From UBA7672 sp963738625 (GTDB taxonomy: Bacteria; Pseudomonadota; Alphaproteobacteria; Caulobacterales; Hyphomonadaceae), in assembly GCA_963738625.1 (NCBI GenBank), contig CAVTXH010000017.1:62001-126000 (forward strand): 64,000 bases of DNA, written 5' to 3'. The notes under the pieces were generated by a model. It saw nothing but the letters and a program-made list of their open reading frames with translations. It had not been told where the DNA came from and searched no databases. The translations under genes and the position numbers were made by a program. Positions 27,023 through 34,576 of the stretch are shown here, one piece after another (the stretch's first letter is position 1; every line of letters starts with the position of its first letter).

Positions 27023-29149
27023 ATGGACCGCGTCAAGCGAGCGATCGGGCTCGCCGCCCTTGCCGTGGGCATCTCGCCAGCCGCCCTCGCCCAGCAACCG
27101 CCGGCGGCGTCGACCGCCCCGGTCGCGCCCGCGCAGGCCTCGCCCCAAGAGGGTGTGCAGACGTTCGAGGCAGCCTACTTCCGCCAGTACAACCCGGTGA
27201 CAGCCGCCGACATCGTCAATCGCGTGCCGGGCTTCGAGATCGACGACGGCGAGGCCCTGCGCGGCTTCGGCGCCACCGCCGGCAACGTGTTGGTCAATGG
27301 CGAGCGGCCATCCTCGAAAGTGCTGATCTCCGAGCAGCTCAAGCGCATCTCGGCGGATTCCGTGGTGAAGATCGAACTGATCTCGGGCAGCGCCTCGGAC
27401 GTCGACGTCCGCGGCCAGACACAGCTCGTCAACGTCGTGCTGAAGCAGGCGAACAAAGGCGGCTCGCCCACGACCTGGGTCGTCGACCTGCGCGACCTCC
27501 AGTACTCCGAACGCGTCGGCTGGCAGGTCCAGCTTACGCGCAATTTTGCGCTCGGCGACAACGCCGAACTGACGCTCGACTTCCAGACGCCCAACCTGCG
27601 CGGCCGCATCGAGAGTTTCGAAGCCGTACGCAACGCAGCCGGCATCGTCACCAGCTATCGCGAACAGTTCGGCCAGCCCAACCAGATCGGCCTGCAGGGC
27701 TCGGGCGTGCTGAAATGGCGGCCGACGGCGCGCGACACCGTCAGCTTCAACGCGCAGGTCGCGCCGACCTGGAACACCACCAACATCGGCGCCATCGACC
27801 GCTCGCCGGCGGGAGTCTTCACCAGAGGCACGTTCGGCTTCAGCGAATACTCCAACAACTATGCGGCGGAGGCCGGCGCCGACTGGGAGCACCGCTTCTC
27901 GCCGGAGCTCTCCGTCAAGCTCATCGGCCTCGTCACCCAGACGAGCGTCGACCAGGACGACGCATTCCGCATCTTCACGCCTGCAGGCGCTGGTCCGGGC
28001 GGCCTCGCCAACACGCAGACGCTGAACCGAACCACGGAAGGCGGCGAGCGGGTCGCGCGCGGCTTCCTCACCTGGCGACCCGGCGCCGGCCACACCGTCG
28101 ATGTCGGCGTCGAGGGCGCGTTCAACTTCCGAGACACAACGCTCGACATCTTCAACAACAATGGCGCGGGCCCGGTGCCGCAGCCGCTTCCCGTCTCGAA
28201 CGCGCGGGTTGAGGAAGAACGGGTCGAGCCTTTCATCACCGACGTCTGGAAGCTTTCGCCGCAGCTCACGCTGGAAACCGGCTTCATCTTCGAGGCCTCG
28301 CGCATAACGCAGACGGGCGATGAAAGCCGCGAGCGTGAGTTCAGCTATCCCAAACCGCGCGCTATTCTCACCTGGCAGGCCGGCGCCGCCGATCAGCTGC
28401 GCGCCAGCATCGTACGCGACGTGGCCCAGCTCGACTTCGCCCAGTTCGCTTCGTCCATCAACGTGGTCGACGCATTCTCCATCATCGGCAACCCCAACCT
28501 CGAGCCTGAAAAAACCTGGAAGGCGCGCGCCGAGTGGGAGCGCCGCTTCGGCAAGCGCGGCGCGCTGACGCTCGCCGTCTTTCACGACAAGGTCGAGGAC
28601 GTGCAGGATCTCGTCGTCATCGGCGCCAACGACGCCTACGGCAATCTCGGTGAAGGCGCGCGCTCGGGTGTGGAGATTCGCGGCGCCGCCCCGCTGTCGC
28701 CGCTGATCCCCAACGCCGAGCTGCGCTTCTCCGGCATGTGGCAGGAGACGGAAGTCACCGACAGCGTCACCGGCCAGGAGCGTCGCTTCGCCGGCGAGAA
28801 CGAATGGAACTACAACGTCTCGTTCCGGCAGGAACTGCCCGCGTTCAAGGCGGCCTGGGGCGCCAGCGCGCTCCGCGTTTCCGACCGCTGGGAGTTCAAG
28901 CGCATCGAAGACATCTCGTTGGAGCGTCCCGGCGACCGGATCGACCTGTTTGTCGAAACCACCGCCATCAAGGGCGTCACCCTGCGGGCCGGGGCTTCGA
29001 ACATCTTCCATCCGGAAGAGTTCCGCGTCCGCACCTTCTACACCGGCACGCGCGCTTCAGACGTCATCCTCCGCACCGAGGAGCGCAAGCAGAAGGGCGG
29101 CCCGGAGGGCACGCAGGTCTTCTCGATCCGGGCCTCCGGCACGTTCTAG
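27023..29149 (+). CDS. TonB-dependent receptor
   Basis: Outer-membrane receptor of 708 residues. Signal peptide 1-24, plug about 45-150 (PVTAADIVNRVPGFEIDDG, NVLVNGERPSSKVLISEQL, SVVKIELISGSA), and a beta-barrel to the C-terminus, which ends in the aromatic residue of FSIRASGTF. GGGGAGGA is placed correctly before the ATG. The plug type (a short NGERPSSK strand) is seen in Caulobacterales receptors of unknown ligand. It may be controlled by the divergent HxlR protein; the next gene starts 117 bp downstream and probably has its own promoter. Confidence 0.92.
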   Translation: MDRVKRAIGLAALAVGISPAALAQQPPAASTAPVAPAQASPQEGVQTFEAAYFRQYNPVTAADIVNRVPGFEIDDGEALRGFGATAGNVLVNGERPSSKVLISEQLKRISADSVVKIELISGSASDVDVRGQTQLVNVVLKQANKGGSPTTWVVDLRDLQYSERVGWQVQLTRNFALGDNAELTLDFQTPNLRGRIESFEAVRNAAGIVTSYREQFGQPNQIGLQGSGVLKWRPTARDTVSFNAQVAPTWNTTNIGAIDRSPAGVFTRGTFGFSEYSNNYAAEAGADWEHRFSPELSVKLIGLVTQTSVDQDDAFRIFTPAGAGPGGLANTQTLNRTTEGGERVARGFLTWRPGAGHTVDVGVEGAFNFRDTTLDIFNNNGAGPVPQPLPVSNARVEEERVEPFITDVWKLSPQLTLETGFIFEASRITQTGDESREREFSYPKPRAILTWQAGAADQLRASIVRDVAQLDFAQFASSINVVDAFSIIGNPNLEPEKTWKARAEWERRFGKRGALTLAVFHDKVEDVQDLVVIGANDAYGNLGEGARSGVEIRGAAPLSPLIPNAELRFSGMWQETEVTDSVTGQERRFAGENEWNYNVSFRQELPAFKAAWGASALRVSDRWEFKRIEDISLERPGDRIDLFVETTAIKGVTLRAGASNIFHPEEFRVRTFYTGTRASDVILRTEERKQKGGPEGTQVFSIRASGTF

Positions 29150-29202
29150 GCCTGTTCCGCAAACGGGCCTTTCAGACCAGCCGCACTTTTTTTGCCGGGC
29201 TA

Positions 29203-29229
29203 TGTCGGGCCGGGCTAATCTGGCCCGTC
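29203..29229 (+). promoter_or_regulatory. Candidate ECF42 promoter of the YCII-sigma operon
   Basis: TGTCGG, 17-bp spacer, CGTC, 37 bp before the YCII start. ECF42 promoters are reported with TGTCGA at -35 and CG(A/T)C at -10. The same arrangement recurs at 30970-30996. Confidence 0.5.
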
Positions 29230-29266
29230 CTAGGCATGAACAGACATCAGGAAAAGTGCGCCCGAG

Positions 29267-29665
29267 ATGATGTACGCCGTGCTCTGCTACAACGACGAAG
29301 AGATGGTCTGCGGCTGGTCCAAGGAGCAGGACGACGCCGTGATGGCCGCCCTCTCCAAGGCCCACGACAAGTGGGAAAGAGCCGGCAAGCTGAAGCCCGC
29401 CATCCGGCTCCTGCCGACGTCCTCCGCCACCACCCTGCACAAGCAGAAGGACCTGGTGATAGACGGTCCCTACGCCGAGACCAAGGAAGCGCTGCTCGGC
29501 TTCTACATCATCGATGTCGCCAGCCTTGATGAAGGCCTCGAATTCGCCCGCGACCTAGCGCAGGCAAATCCCGGCGGGGCATACGAGCTGCGCCCCATCC
29601 AGCTCTACCTGCCGGGCGCCCCGATCAATGGCGTCTATGCAACCGAACGGCAGTACGCACAGTGA
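29267..29665 (+). CDS. YCII-related (DGPF) protein of an ECF42 module
   Basis: 132-residue soluble protein of the YCII/DGPF family. The hallmark is VIDGPYAETKEALLGFYIID. The start is MMYAVLCYNDEE, with a choice between two adjacent ATGs. Proteins of this type are the conserved neighbours of ECF42 sigma factors; their biochemical role is not established. Its stop overlaps the GTG start of the sigma gene (GTGA), which indicates coupled translation. Confidence 0.9.
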   Translation: MMYAVLCYNDEEMVCGWSKEQDDAVMAALSKAHDKWERAGKLKPAIRLLPTSSATTLHKQKDLVIDGPYAETKEALLGFYIIDVASLDEGLEFARDLAQANPGGAYELRPIQLYLPGAPINGVYATERQYAQ

Positions 29666-30921
29666 CGGATATCGCCTGGATCGATGCGGCGCTCGTCGCC
29701 GCGCGGCCCCAGGCGGTTGCGGCGCTGCTGCGGTATTTTCGCGACCTCGACACGGCCGAGGAGGCCTATCAGGACGCCTGCCTCAAGGCGCTGAAGAATT
29801 GGGCCGCCAACGGCCCGCCGCGCGATCCGACGTCATGGCTCATTATGGTCGGCCGCAACGCCGCGCTCGACGGCGCGCGCAAGCGTTCGAAACTGGCGGC
29901 TATGCCGGACGAGGACGCCGTCTCCGATCTCGAAGACGTCGAAACGCCGATGGCGGAACGGCTCGATGAAAGTCAGTATCGCGACGACGTGCTGCGGCTC
30001 CTCTTCATCTGCTGCCATCCCGAACTTCCGGCGACGCAGCAGATCGCGCTCGCCTTGCGCGTCGTCTCCGGCCTTTCGGTAAAGCAGATCGCCCGCGCCT
30101 TCCTCGTCGGCGAAGCGGCGATGGAACAGCGCATTACGCGGGCCAAGGCGAAGGTCGCGGAAGCCGGCGTGCCGTTCGAAACGCCCGGCGCCGTCGAGCG
30201 CTCGGAACGGCTCGCCGCCGTCATGGCGATGATCTACCTCGTCTTCAACGAAGGCTATTCCGCCGGTCCCAAGGACGAGGCGAGGGGAGGCCTTGCCGAC
30301 GAGGCGATTCGCCTCGGCCGCCTCCTGCTCCGCATGTTCTCCGGCGAGCCCGAAGTGCTGGGCCTTCTCGCCCTCATGCTGCTCCAGCATTCGCGCGTCG
30401 ATGCGCGGTTCGACGACAAGGGCGACATTGTCCTGCTCGAAGATCAGGACCGCACGAAGTGGCGCGCCAAGCTGATCCAGGAAGGCGTCGTCATCGTCGA
30501 GAAAGCCGTGCGCCACCAGCGCACCGGCCCGTATCTCGTCCAGGCCGCCGTCGCCGCGCTCCACGCCCGCGCGCCGCGCTTCGAGGATACGGACTGGAAC
30601 GGCATCGACGCCCTCTATACCACACTCGAACGGCTGACGCCGTCGCCCGTCATCACGCTCAACCGCGCCGTGGCGGTGTCGAAAACCAAGGGCCCTCAGG
30701 CGGCGCTCGACATGATCGACCCGCTGGCGTCCAAGCTCGCGGCCTACTTCCATTTCCATGGCGCCCGCGGCGGCCTGCTGCTGCAACTCGGCCGCAGCAG
30801 GGAAGCGCGCGAAGCTTTCGACCGCGCCATTTCCTTGGCAAATACCGCAGCGGAAGCGTCCCACATCCGCATGCACATCGACCGCCTGATCGCCGACAGC
30901 GAAAAGGCGAAACGAGCGTAA
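29662..30921 (+). CDS. ECF42-type sigma factor with C-terminal TPR-like extension
   Basis: 419-residue extracytoplasmic-function sigma factor starting with GTG. Sigma region 2 spans about 10-75 (FRDLDTAEEAYQDACLKALK, RDPTSWLIMVGRNAALD), region 4 about 115-165 (QIALALRVVSGLSVKQIARA). A DUF6596/TPR-like extension follows to the C-terminus, with the conserved YLVFNEGYSAG. This long extension and the DGPF neighbour define group ECF42, which has no anti-sigma factor; the extension is thought to control activity. No anti-sigma gene is present. Confidence 0.92.
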   Translation: MTDIAWIDAALVAARPQAVAALLRYFRDLDTAEEAYQDACLKALKNWAANGPPRDPTSWLIMVGRNAALDGARKRSKLAAMPDEDAVSDLEDVETPMAERLDESQYRDDVLRLLFICCHPELPATQQIALALRVVSGLSVKQIARAFLVGEAAMEQRITRAKAKVAEAGVPFETPGAVERSERLAAVMAMIYLVFNEGYSAGPKDEARGGLADEAIRLGRLLLRMFSGEPEVLGLLALMLLQHSRVDARFDDKGDIVLLEDQDRTKWRAKLIQEGVVIVEKAVRHQRTGPYLVQAAVAALHARAPRFEDTDWNGIDALYTTLERLTPSPVITLNRAVAVSKTKGPQAALDMIDPLASKLAAYFHFHGARGGLLLQLGRSREAREAFDRAISLANTAAEASHIRMHIDRLIADSEKAKRA

Positions 30922-30969
30922 CCGCCGTTTCGCCTGGGGGGCCAGCTTTTTCAAAAAAGTTCCCGCCCG

Positions 30970-30996
30970 TGTCGGAACCGCGTCGCGCCGGCCGTC
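30970..30996 (+). promoter_or_regulatory. Second candidate ECF42 promoter
   Basis: TGTCGG-N17-CGTC, identical in core and spacing to the element at 29203-29229. It lies 120 bp before the SRPBCC gene, so it implies a long leader. This makes the downstream genes likely members of the same regulon. Confidence 0.45.
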
Positions 30997-31116
30997 CTGG
31001 GGTCGTAAGCAAAGGCGCTGAGCCCGGAACAAGAGAAGGAAAGGGAGAGGACGCCCAGCTTCGTCCGGCCGACCTGAACCGATTCTCGAACCGACGCAGA
31101 TGAAAAGAGAAACGCC

Positions 31117-31584
31117 ATGACCTCCGCAACGCACGAACTAGTCCTCGAACTGGTGCTCAACGCGCCGAAGGAAAAACTCTACCGCGGCTGGACCGAGCCC
31201 GAGCTGATGAAGCAGTGGTTCGCGCCTGCGCCTTGGACGACGCCGCACGCTGAAAACGACCTGCGTCCCGGCGGCGCCAGCCTGGTGGTGATGAGATCGC
31301 CCGAAGGCCAGGACTTCCCCAACCCAGGCCAGTACTTGGAAGTCGTACCGAACAGGAAGCTCGTCTTCACGGACGCCTTCGTCGGCAACTGGGTCCCCAA
31401 GGAAGGCGCGCCTTTCTTCTCCTGCGAACTCACTTTCGAGGACGCAGGGCCGGGCAAGACGAAGTACACGGCGAAGGCGCGTCACTGGACGGCCGAAGCC
31501 AAGGCGCAGCACGAACAGATGGGCTTCATCCCCGGTTGGACGATCTGCGCCAGGCAGCTCGAAGCGCTCGCGCAGACACTCTGA
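31117..31584 (+). CDS. SRPBCC/AHSA1-family protein
   Basis: 155-residue START-like fold protein of the Aha1 C-terminal (AHSA1) type. The motifs are APKEKLYRGWTEPELMKQWF, DLRPGGASLVVMRSPEG and the final amphipathic helix GWTICARQLEALA. Such proteins bind hydrophobic ligands in a deep cavity and are frequent members of ECF42/YCII clusters. The ligand is unknown. It is followed after 25 bp by the YCII-VOC gene. Confidence 0.88.
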   Translation: MTSATHELVLELVLNAPKEKLYRGWTEPELMKQWFAPAPWTTPHAENDLRPGGASLVVMRSPEGQDFPNPGQYLEVVPNRKLVFTDAFVGNWVPKEGAPFFSCELTFEDAGPGKTKYTAKARHWTAEAKAQHEQMGFIPGWTICARQLEALAQTL

Positions 31585-31609
31585 TTGCAAACTGAGAGGA
31601 GGATTCCCC

Positions 31610-32380
31610 ATGCGCTTCATCGCCATTTTCGCCAGCTCCGCGCCGCCGTCCGGTCCGCCGAAGCCAGAGCACATCGCCAGGGTCCAGGCGCAGATCAGGG
31701 AAGCGGTTGCTGCCGGCGCCATGGTCACCACCGGCGGCATGGGCTTTCGTGCGACAACAGGCGGTCGCGTAACGCTGAACAACGGCAAGGTGACGGTCGA
31801 AGCGCCGCCCAAGGGCGATGGCGGATGGATGGCCGCGGGCGGCTTCTCCATCATCAATGCGGACTCGCGAGACGCGCTAGTCGCTCAGCTTTCGCGGCAG
31901 CTAGAGACGATGGGCGACGGCACGGTCGAGTTCGTGGAGTACAAGCAGTTCTATCCGCCGGCGGATCAGGCGGTTGCCCCCGCAGCCTCCGCGCTTCCCC
32001 CGGGCGTTGTTCCCTATCTCAGCTTTGATGGCGCCGGCGAAGCGGCTGCCTTCTACGTCAAGGCTTTCGGCGCCAGGGAAATCGCGCGCATGCACGGCGA
32101 GGATGGCAAGCGGATCATGCACTGCCAGCTCGAGATCAATGGCGGCGCTCTCATGCTCGCCGACAATTTCGTGGAGTTCGGCCTGCCGCCGATTCAGCGC
32201 TCGCACAGCTACACCATGCAGCTGGTCGTCGCCGACGGCGACGCCTGGTGGGATCGCGCGGTCAAGGCAGGTTGCAAGGAAAAGATGCCCTTCGCCGTCG
32301 CCCCCTGGGGCGACAAGTACGGCCAGCTCGCCGATCCGTTCGGCGTCACTTGGGCGATCAATTCGCCGCCGAAGAAATAG
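31610..32380 (+). CDS. YCII-VOC fusion protein
   Basis: 256 residues with two domains joined by an Ala/Pro linker (about 115-128). Residues 1-112 are YCII-like (MRFIAIFASSAPPS; GGWMAAGGFSIINADSRDAL). Residues 130-256 are a PhnB-type vicinal-oxygen-chelate/glyoxalase fold (VPYLSFDGAGEAAAFYVKAF; MHCQLEINGGALMLADN; DPFGVTWAIN). Both families occur as separate neighbours in ECF42 clusters, so the fusion supports a joint function. An AGGAGGA site precedes the ATG. Confidence 0.87.
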   Translation: MRFIAIFASSAPPSGPPKPEHIARVQAQIREAVAAGAMVTTGGMGFRATTGGRVTLNNGKVTVEAPPKGDGGWMAAGGFSIINADSRDALVAQLSRQLETMGDGTVEFVEYKQFYPPADQAVAPAASALPPGVVPYLSFDGAGEAAAFYVKAFGAREIARMHGEDGKRIMHCQLEINGGALMLADNFVEFGLPPIQRSHSYTMQLVVADGDAWWDRAVKAGCKEKMPFAVAPWGDKYGQLADPFGVTWAINSPPKK

Positions 32381-32403
32381 TCTCAGGAAAAAGGTGGGCG
32401 CAG

Positions 32404-32547
32404 ATGTCGAAGCTTGGATTTGTCTTAATGGCCGTGATCGCGGCCGCCGTGACACTCGCCAGCTGCAGCGCGCAGCCCCGCAGCCTTTTTGCCGACGATA
32501 CTGCGATCTCGCCGTTGGCCCCGGCCTGCGTGAGCTGCTCCCGCTGA
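32404..32547 (+). CDS. Small lipoprotein
   Basis: 47 codons from an ATG at 32404 with a clean lipoprotein signal: MSKLGFVLMAVIAAAVTLASC, cleavage before Cys21. The mature part has 27 residues with two more cysteines (CVSC) near the end. It follows the YCII-VOC gene by 23 bp. Family unknown. Confidence 0.5.
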   Translation: MSKLGFVLMAVIAAAVTLASCSAQPRSLFADDTAISPLAPACVSCSR

Positions 32548-32549
32548 AC

Positions 32550-33182
32550 CTAGATCGGCGGCAGCGTGCTCGCAAGCATCTGGCCCCGCAGTTCGGTCGA
32601 GGACGTCGCATCCAGCGGCGCCGGAATCCACACCCACGCCGGCGCGCGCCTCGTCTTCAGCGTCTGCGCAGCCTCTTCCGGAATCCGCGCGCCCGGGAAC
32701 GAGACGGCGAACCGCGACAACCCGGCCTTCGGGTTCGCGCCGGGCCGCGAGATCACCGCCATCGGAACCAGCCGCGCGATCTCCTTCCACCGCCGCCAGC
32801 GATGGAAGTCCGCGAGATTGTCTCCGCCCATGATCCACACGAACCGCGCCCGCGGCGCCCGCCGTTTCAGCCGCCGCAGCAGGTCTATGGTGTAGACGAG
32901 CCCCAGCTCCGCCTCGAGCGCCGAGACAAGCGTGCGCCGCCCGCCCAGCCTGCGCTGCGCCGAACCGAAGCGATCGATGAACGCCGTCTGCGTCTTCTTC
33001 AGCGGGTTGCCCGCCGCCACGAACAGCCACACGCGATCCAGCCCCAGCGCCTTGCGCGCCGTCTCGATCACATGGGCATGCCCCGAATGCGCCGGATCGA
33101 ACGATCCGCCCATGATGCCGATCGCCATGCCATCCGCCGGCCCGGGCAGTCGAAAATGCGGATGCGGTCTGCGTCGGCTCAT
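32550..33182 (-). CDS. nadD: Nicotinate-nucleotide adenylyltransferase
   Basis: Makes nicotinic acid adenine dinucleotide from NaMN and ATP in NAD synthesis. 210 residues with the nucleotidyltransferase signature GIMGGSFDPAHSGHAHVIE and the ISSTELR-like C-terminal motif as TSSTELRGQM. The start may be the later ATG (MAIGIMGG). nadD normally lies directly before rsfS; here the accessory genes of 26-32.5 kb separate them on the same strand. Confidence 0.93.
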   Translation of the reverse strand: MSRRRPHPHFRLPGPADGMAIGIMGGSFDPAHSGHAHVIETARKALGLDRVWLFVAAGNPLKKTQTAFIDRFGSAQRRLGGRRTLVSALEAELGLVYTIDLLRRLKRRAPRARFVWIMGGDNLADFHRWRRWKEIARLVPMAVISRPGANPKAGLSRFAVSFPGARIPEEAAQTLKTRRAPAWVWIPAPLDATSSTELRGQMLASTLPPI

Positions 33183-33239
33183 GCGCCGCCAATATGGAGG
33201 GATTTGCCTGAAGCGCCAGACGCAGCGCCAGAGGCAGCG

Positions 33240-33881
33240 TTAGACGCCCGGAACGGTCGCGTCCTTGGGGCCCGACGAATAGAAATACCGTCCGCTGCCC
33301 ATGACGTCGGAATGGCGGAAGTCGAAGCGCTTGTAGTTGCGCGCCGCCGGATCCGGTCCCAGCACGGCCGAGACCGAAACCTTCGCGGCGTCATCGGCGC
33401 CGTTCAGCGCCGCCGAAAGTCGGTCGCCAGCCTCCGCCGCCACCAGCTCTGCGTCCGATGGGCGATACTCCTGCACATCGGCGCCGAGCTGGACCGCGCC
33501 CGCTTCGAATGCGCCGGGCGAGGCAATCGCGCGCGCCTTCCAGTCGATATAGGCCTGCGCCAGCGCCGCCGGATCGCCGATGCGGGGCAGGGCCGCGATA
33601 TCGCCGGCAACGCTGGGACGATAGTCCGTCACCGTGTCCGTCGTGGTCTTGGGCAGGTAGTCGGGGAACTGTCCGCCCACCGATCCCGGCGCCGCGTTCG
33701 GGTCAACGACGTCCGCCGGCGGCTCCACCGGCACGATCGAATCCAGCGTCACCGATTCAGGCGGCAGGGCCGTAGGCTTGCCCTTCTCGTAGACGGCGTT
33801 GGCTTCGGATGCGAGTTCCGTCGGCTTGGAGCACGCGGCGAGCGCAAGCGCTGCGACGGCGATACTGACAACGCGCCTCAT
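33240..33881 (-). CDS. Hypothetical lipoprotein
   Basis: 213-residue lipoprotein: MRRVVSIAVAALALAACSK, lipobox LAAC. The mature part begins with a Pro-rich acidic linker (to about residue 75) and ends in a small mixed alpha/beta-looking domain. I do not recognise a family. The start at 33881 was chosen because the signal peptide begins there. Confidence 0.7.
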   Translation of the reverse strand: MRRVVSIAVAALALAACSKPTELASEANAVYEKGKPTALPPESVTLDSIVPVEPPADVVDPNAAPGSVGGQFPDYLPKTTTDTVTDYRPSVAGDIAALPRIGDPAALAQAYIDWKARAIASPGAFEAGAVQLGADVQEYRPSDAELVAAEAGDRLSAALNGADDAAKVSVSAVLGPDPAARNYKRFDFRHSDVMGSGRYFYSSGPKDATVPGV

Positions 33882-33916
33882 GGGCTTCTCCAAACGCCAC
33901 ACGACTCAACAGGCGT

Positions 33917-34576
33917 CTATCTGCCCTGCGTCACCAGCTTGGGCAACTGGTCGGGCGAGGACACCAGGCTCCACGTGCCTCCGGCTTCCGTCACGGTCGT
34001 CTCCCACTTCTTGAGAAGCTCGAAATACTTCTCCGGGTTGGCGGAATCCGACTTGATGACGTTGGCGGCAATCACATGGATGCCCGCGAGGTCGAGCTTG
34101 ATGTCCGATGTGTCGCAGGACTTGCTGTAGTCACCCACCATGTCTGAGAACAGCACGATGTAGCGCGCCGCTTCCGGCCGCTGGCGCAGCTCGAACGCCG
34201 CCTGCGCAATCGCGCCATGTATGTCCGTGTATTTCGCCGACTTCACCTGCCCGGCATAGGCCGACAGCTGCTGGAACAGCTCGCGCTTGGTCTGGTCCGC
34301 CATGCTAGGCGTCTCTGGCAGCTGCCGCTGCAGAATGATCTCCTTCTCGGAGAACGAGCACGCGCTGATCTGGCTGGCGCCGAACCAGTCGCCAGGCTGT
34401 AGCTCGGTGATGAGCAGGTTGGCGTATTTGGTCGCGTCCGGCACCGCCTTCACATAGGTGCCGGAAACGTCGAACACGACGAAGACCGAGCGGTTGGTCG
34501 ATGTGACGAGTCCGCAGGCCGACAGGGCTGCGATCGCTGTCGCGAACACAGCCCCCAGCAGAAACCGGCTCGTCAT
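33917..34576 (-). CDS. vWA-domain lipoprotein
   Basis: 219-residue lipoprotein (MTSRFLLGAVFATAIAALSAC) whose mature part is a von Willebrand factor A domain. The MIDAS motif reads FVVFDVSGTY, that is D-x-S-G-T in place of the usual D-x-S-x-S. The later Thr (YTDIHGAI) and Asp (LFSDMVGD) positions are present. It overlaps the preceding membrane-protein gene by 4 bp (ATGA), so the two probably act together in the envelope. I know no named system with this pair. Confidence 0.8.
   Translation of the reverse strand: MTSRFLLGAVFATAIAALSACGLVTSTNRSVFVVFDVSGTYVKAVPDATKYANLLITELQPGDWFGASQISACSFSEKEIILQRQLPETPSMADQTKRELFQQLSAYAGQVKSAKYTDIHGAIAQAAFELRQRPEAARYIVLFSDMVGDYSKSCDTSDIKLDLAGIHVIAANVIKSDSANPEKYFELLKKWETTVTEAGGTWSLVSSPDQLPKLVTQGR

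Noticed and set aside
27002..29011. Open frame of 669 codons opposite the TonB receptor
   Set aside because: Shadow frame; the receptor has plug motifs and a good ribosome-binding site.
32425..33192. 255-codon alternative frame overlapping nadD
   Set aside because: Gly/Ala/Arg shadow on the same strand; nadD carries the nucleotidyltransferase signature.
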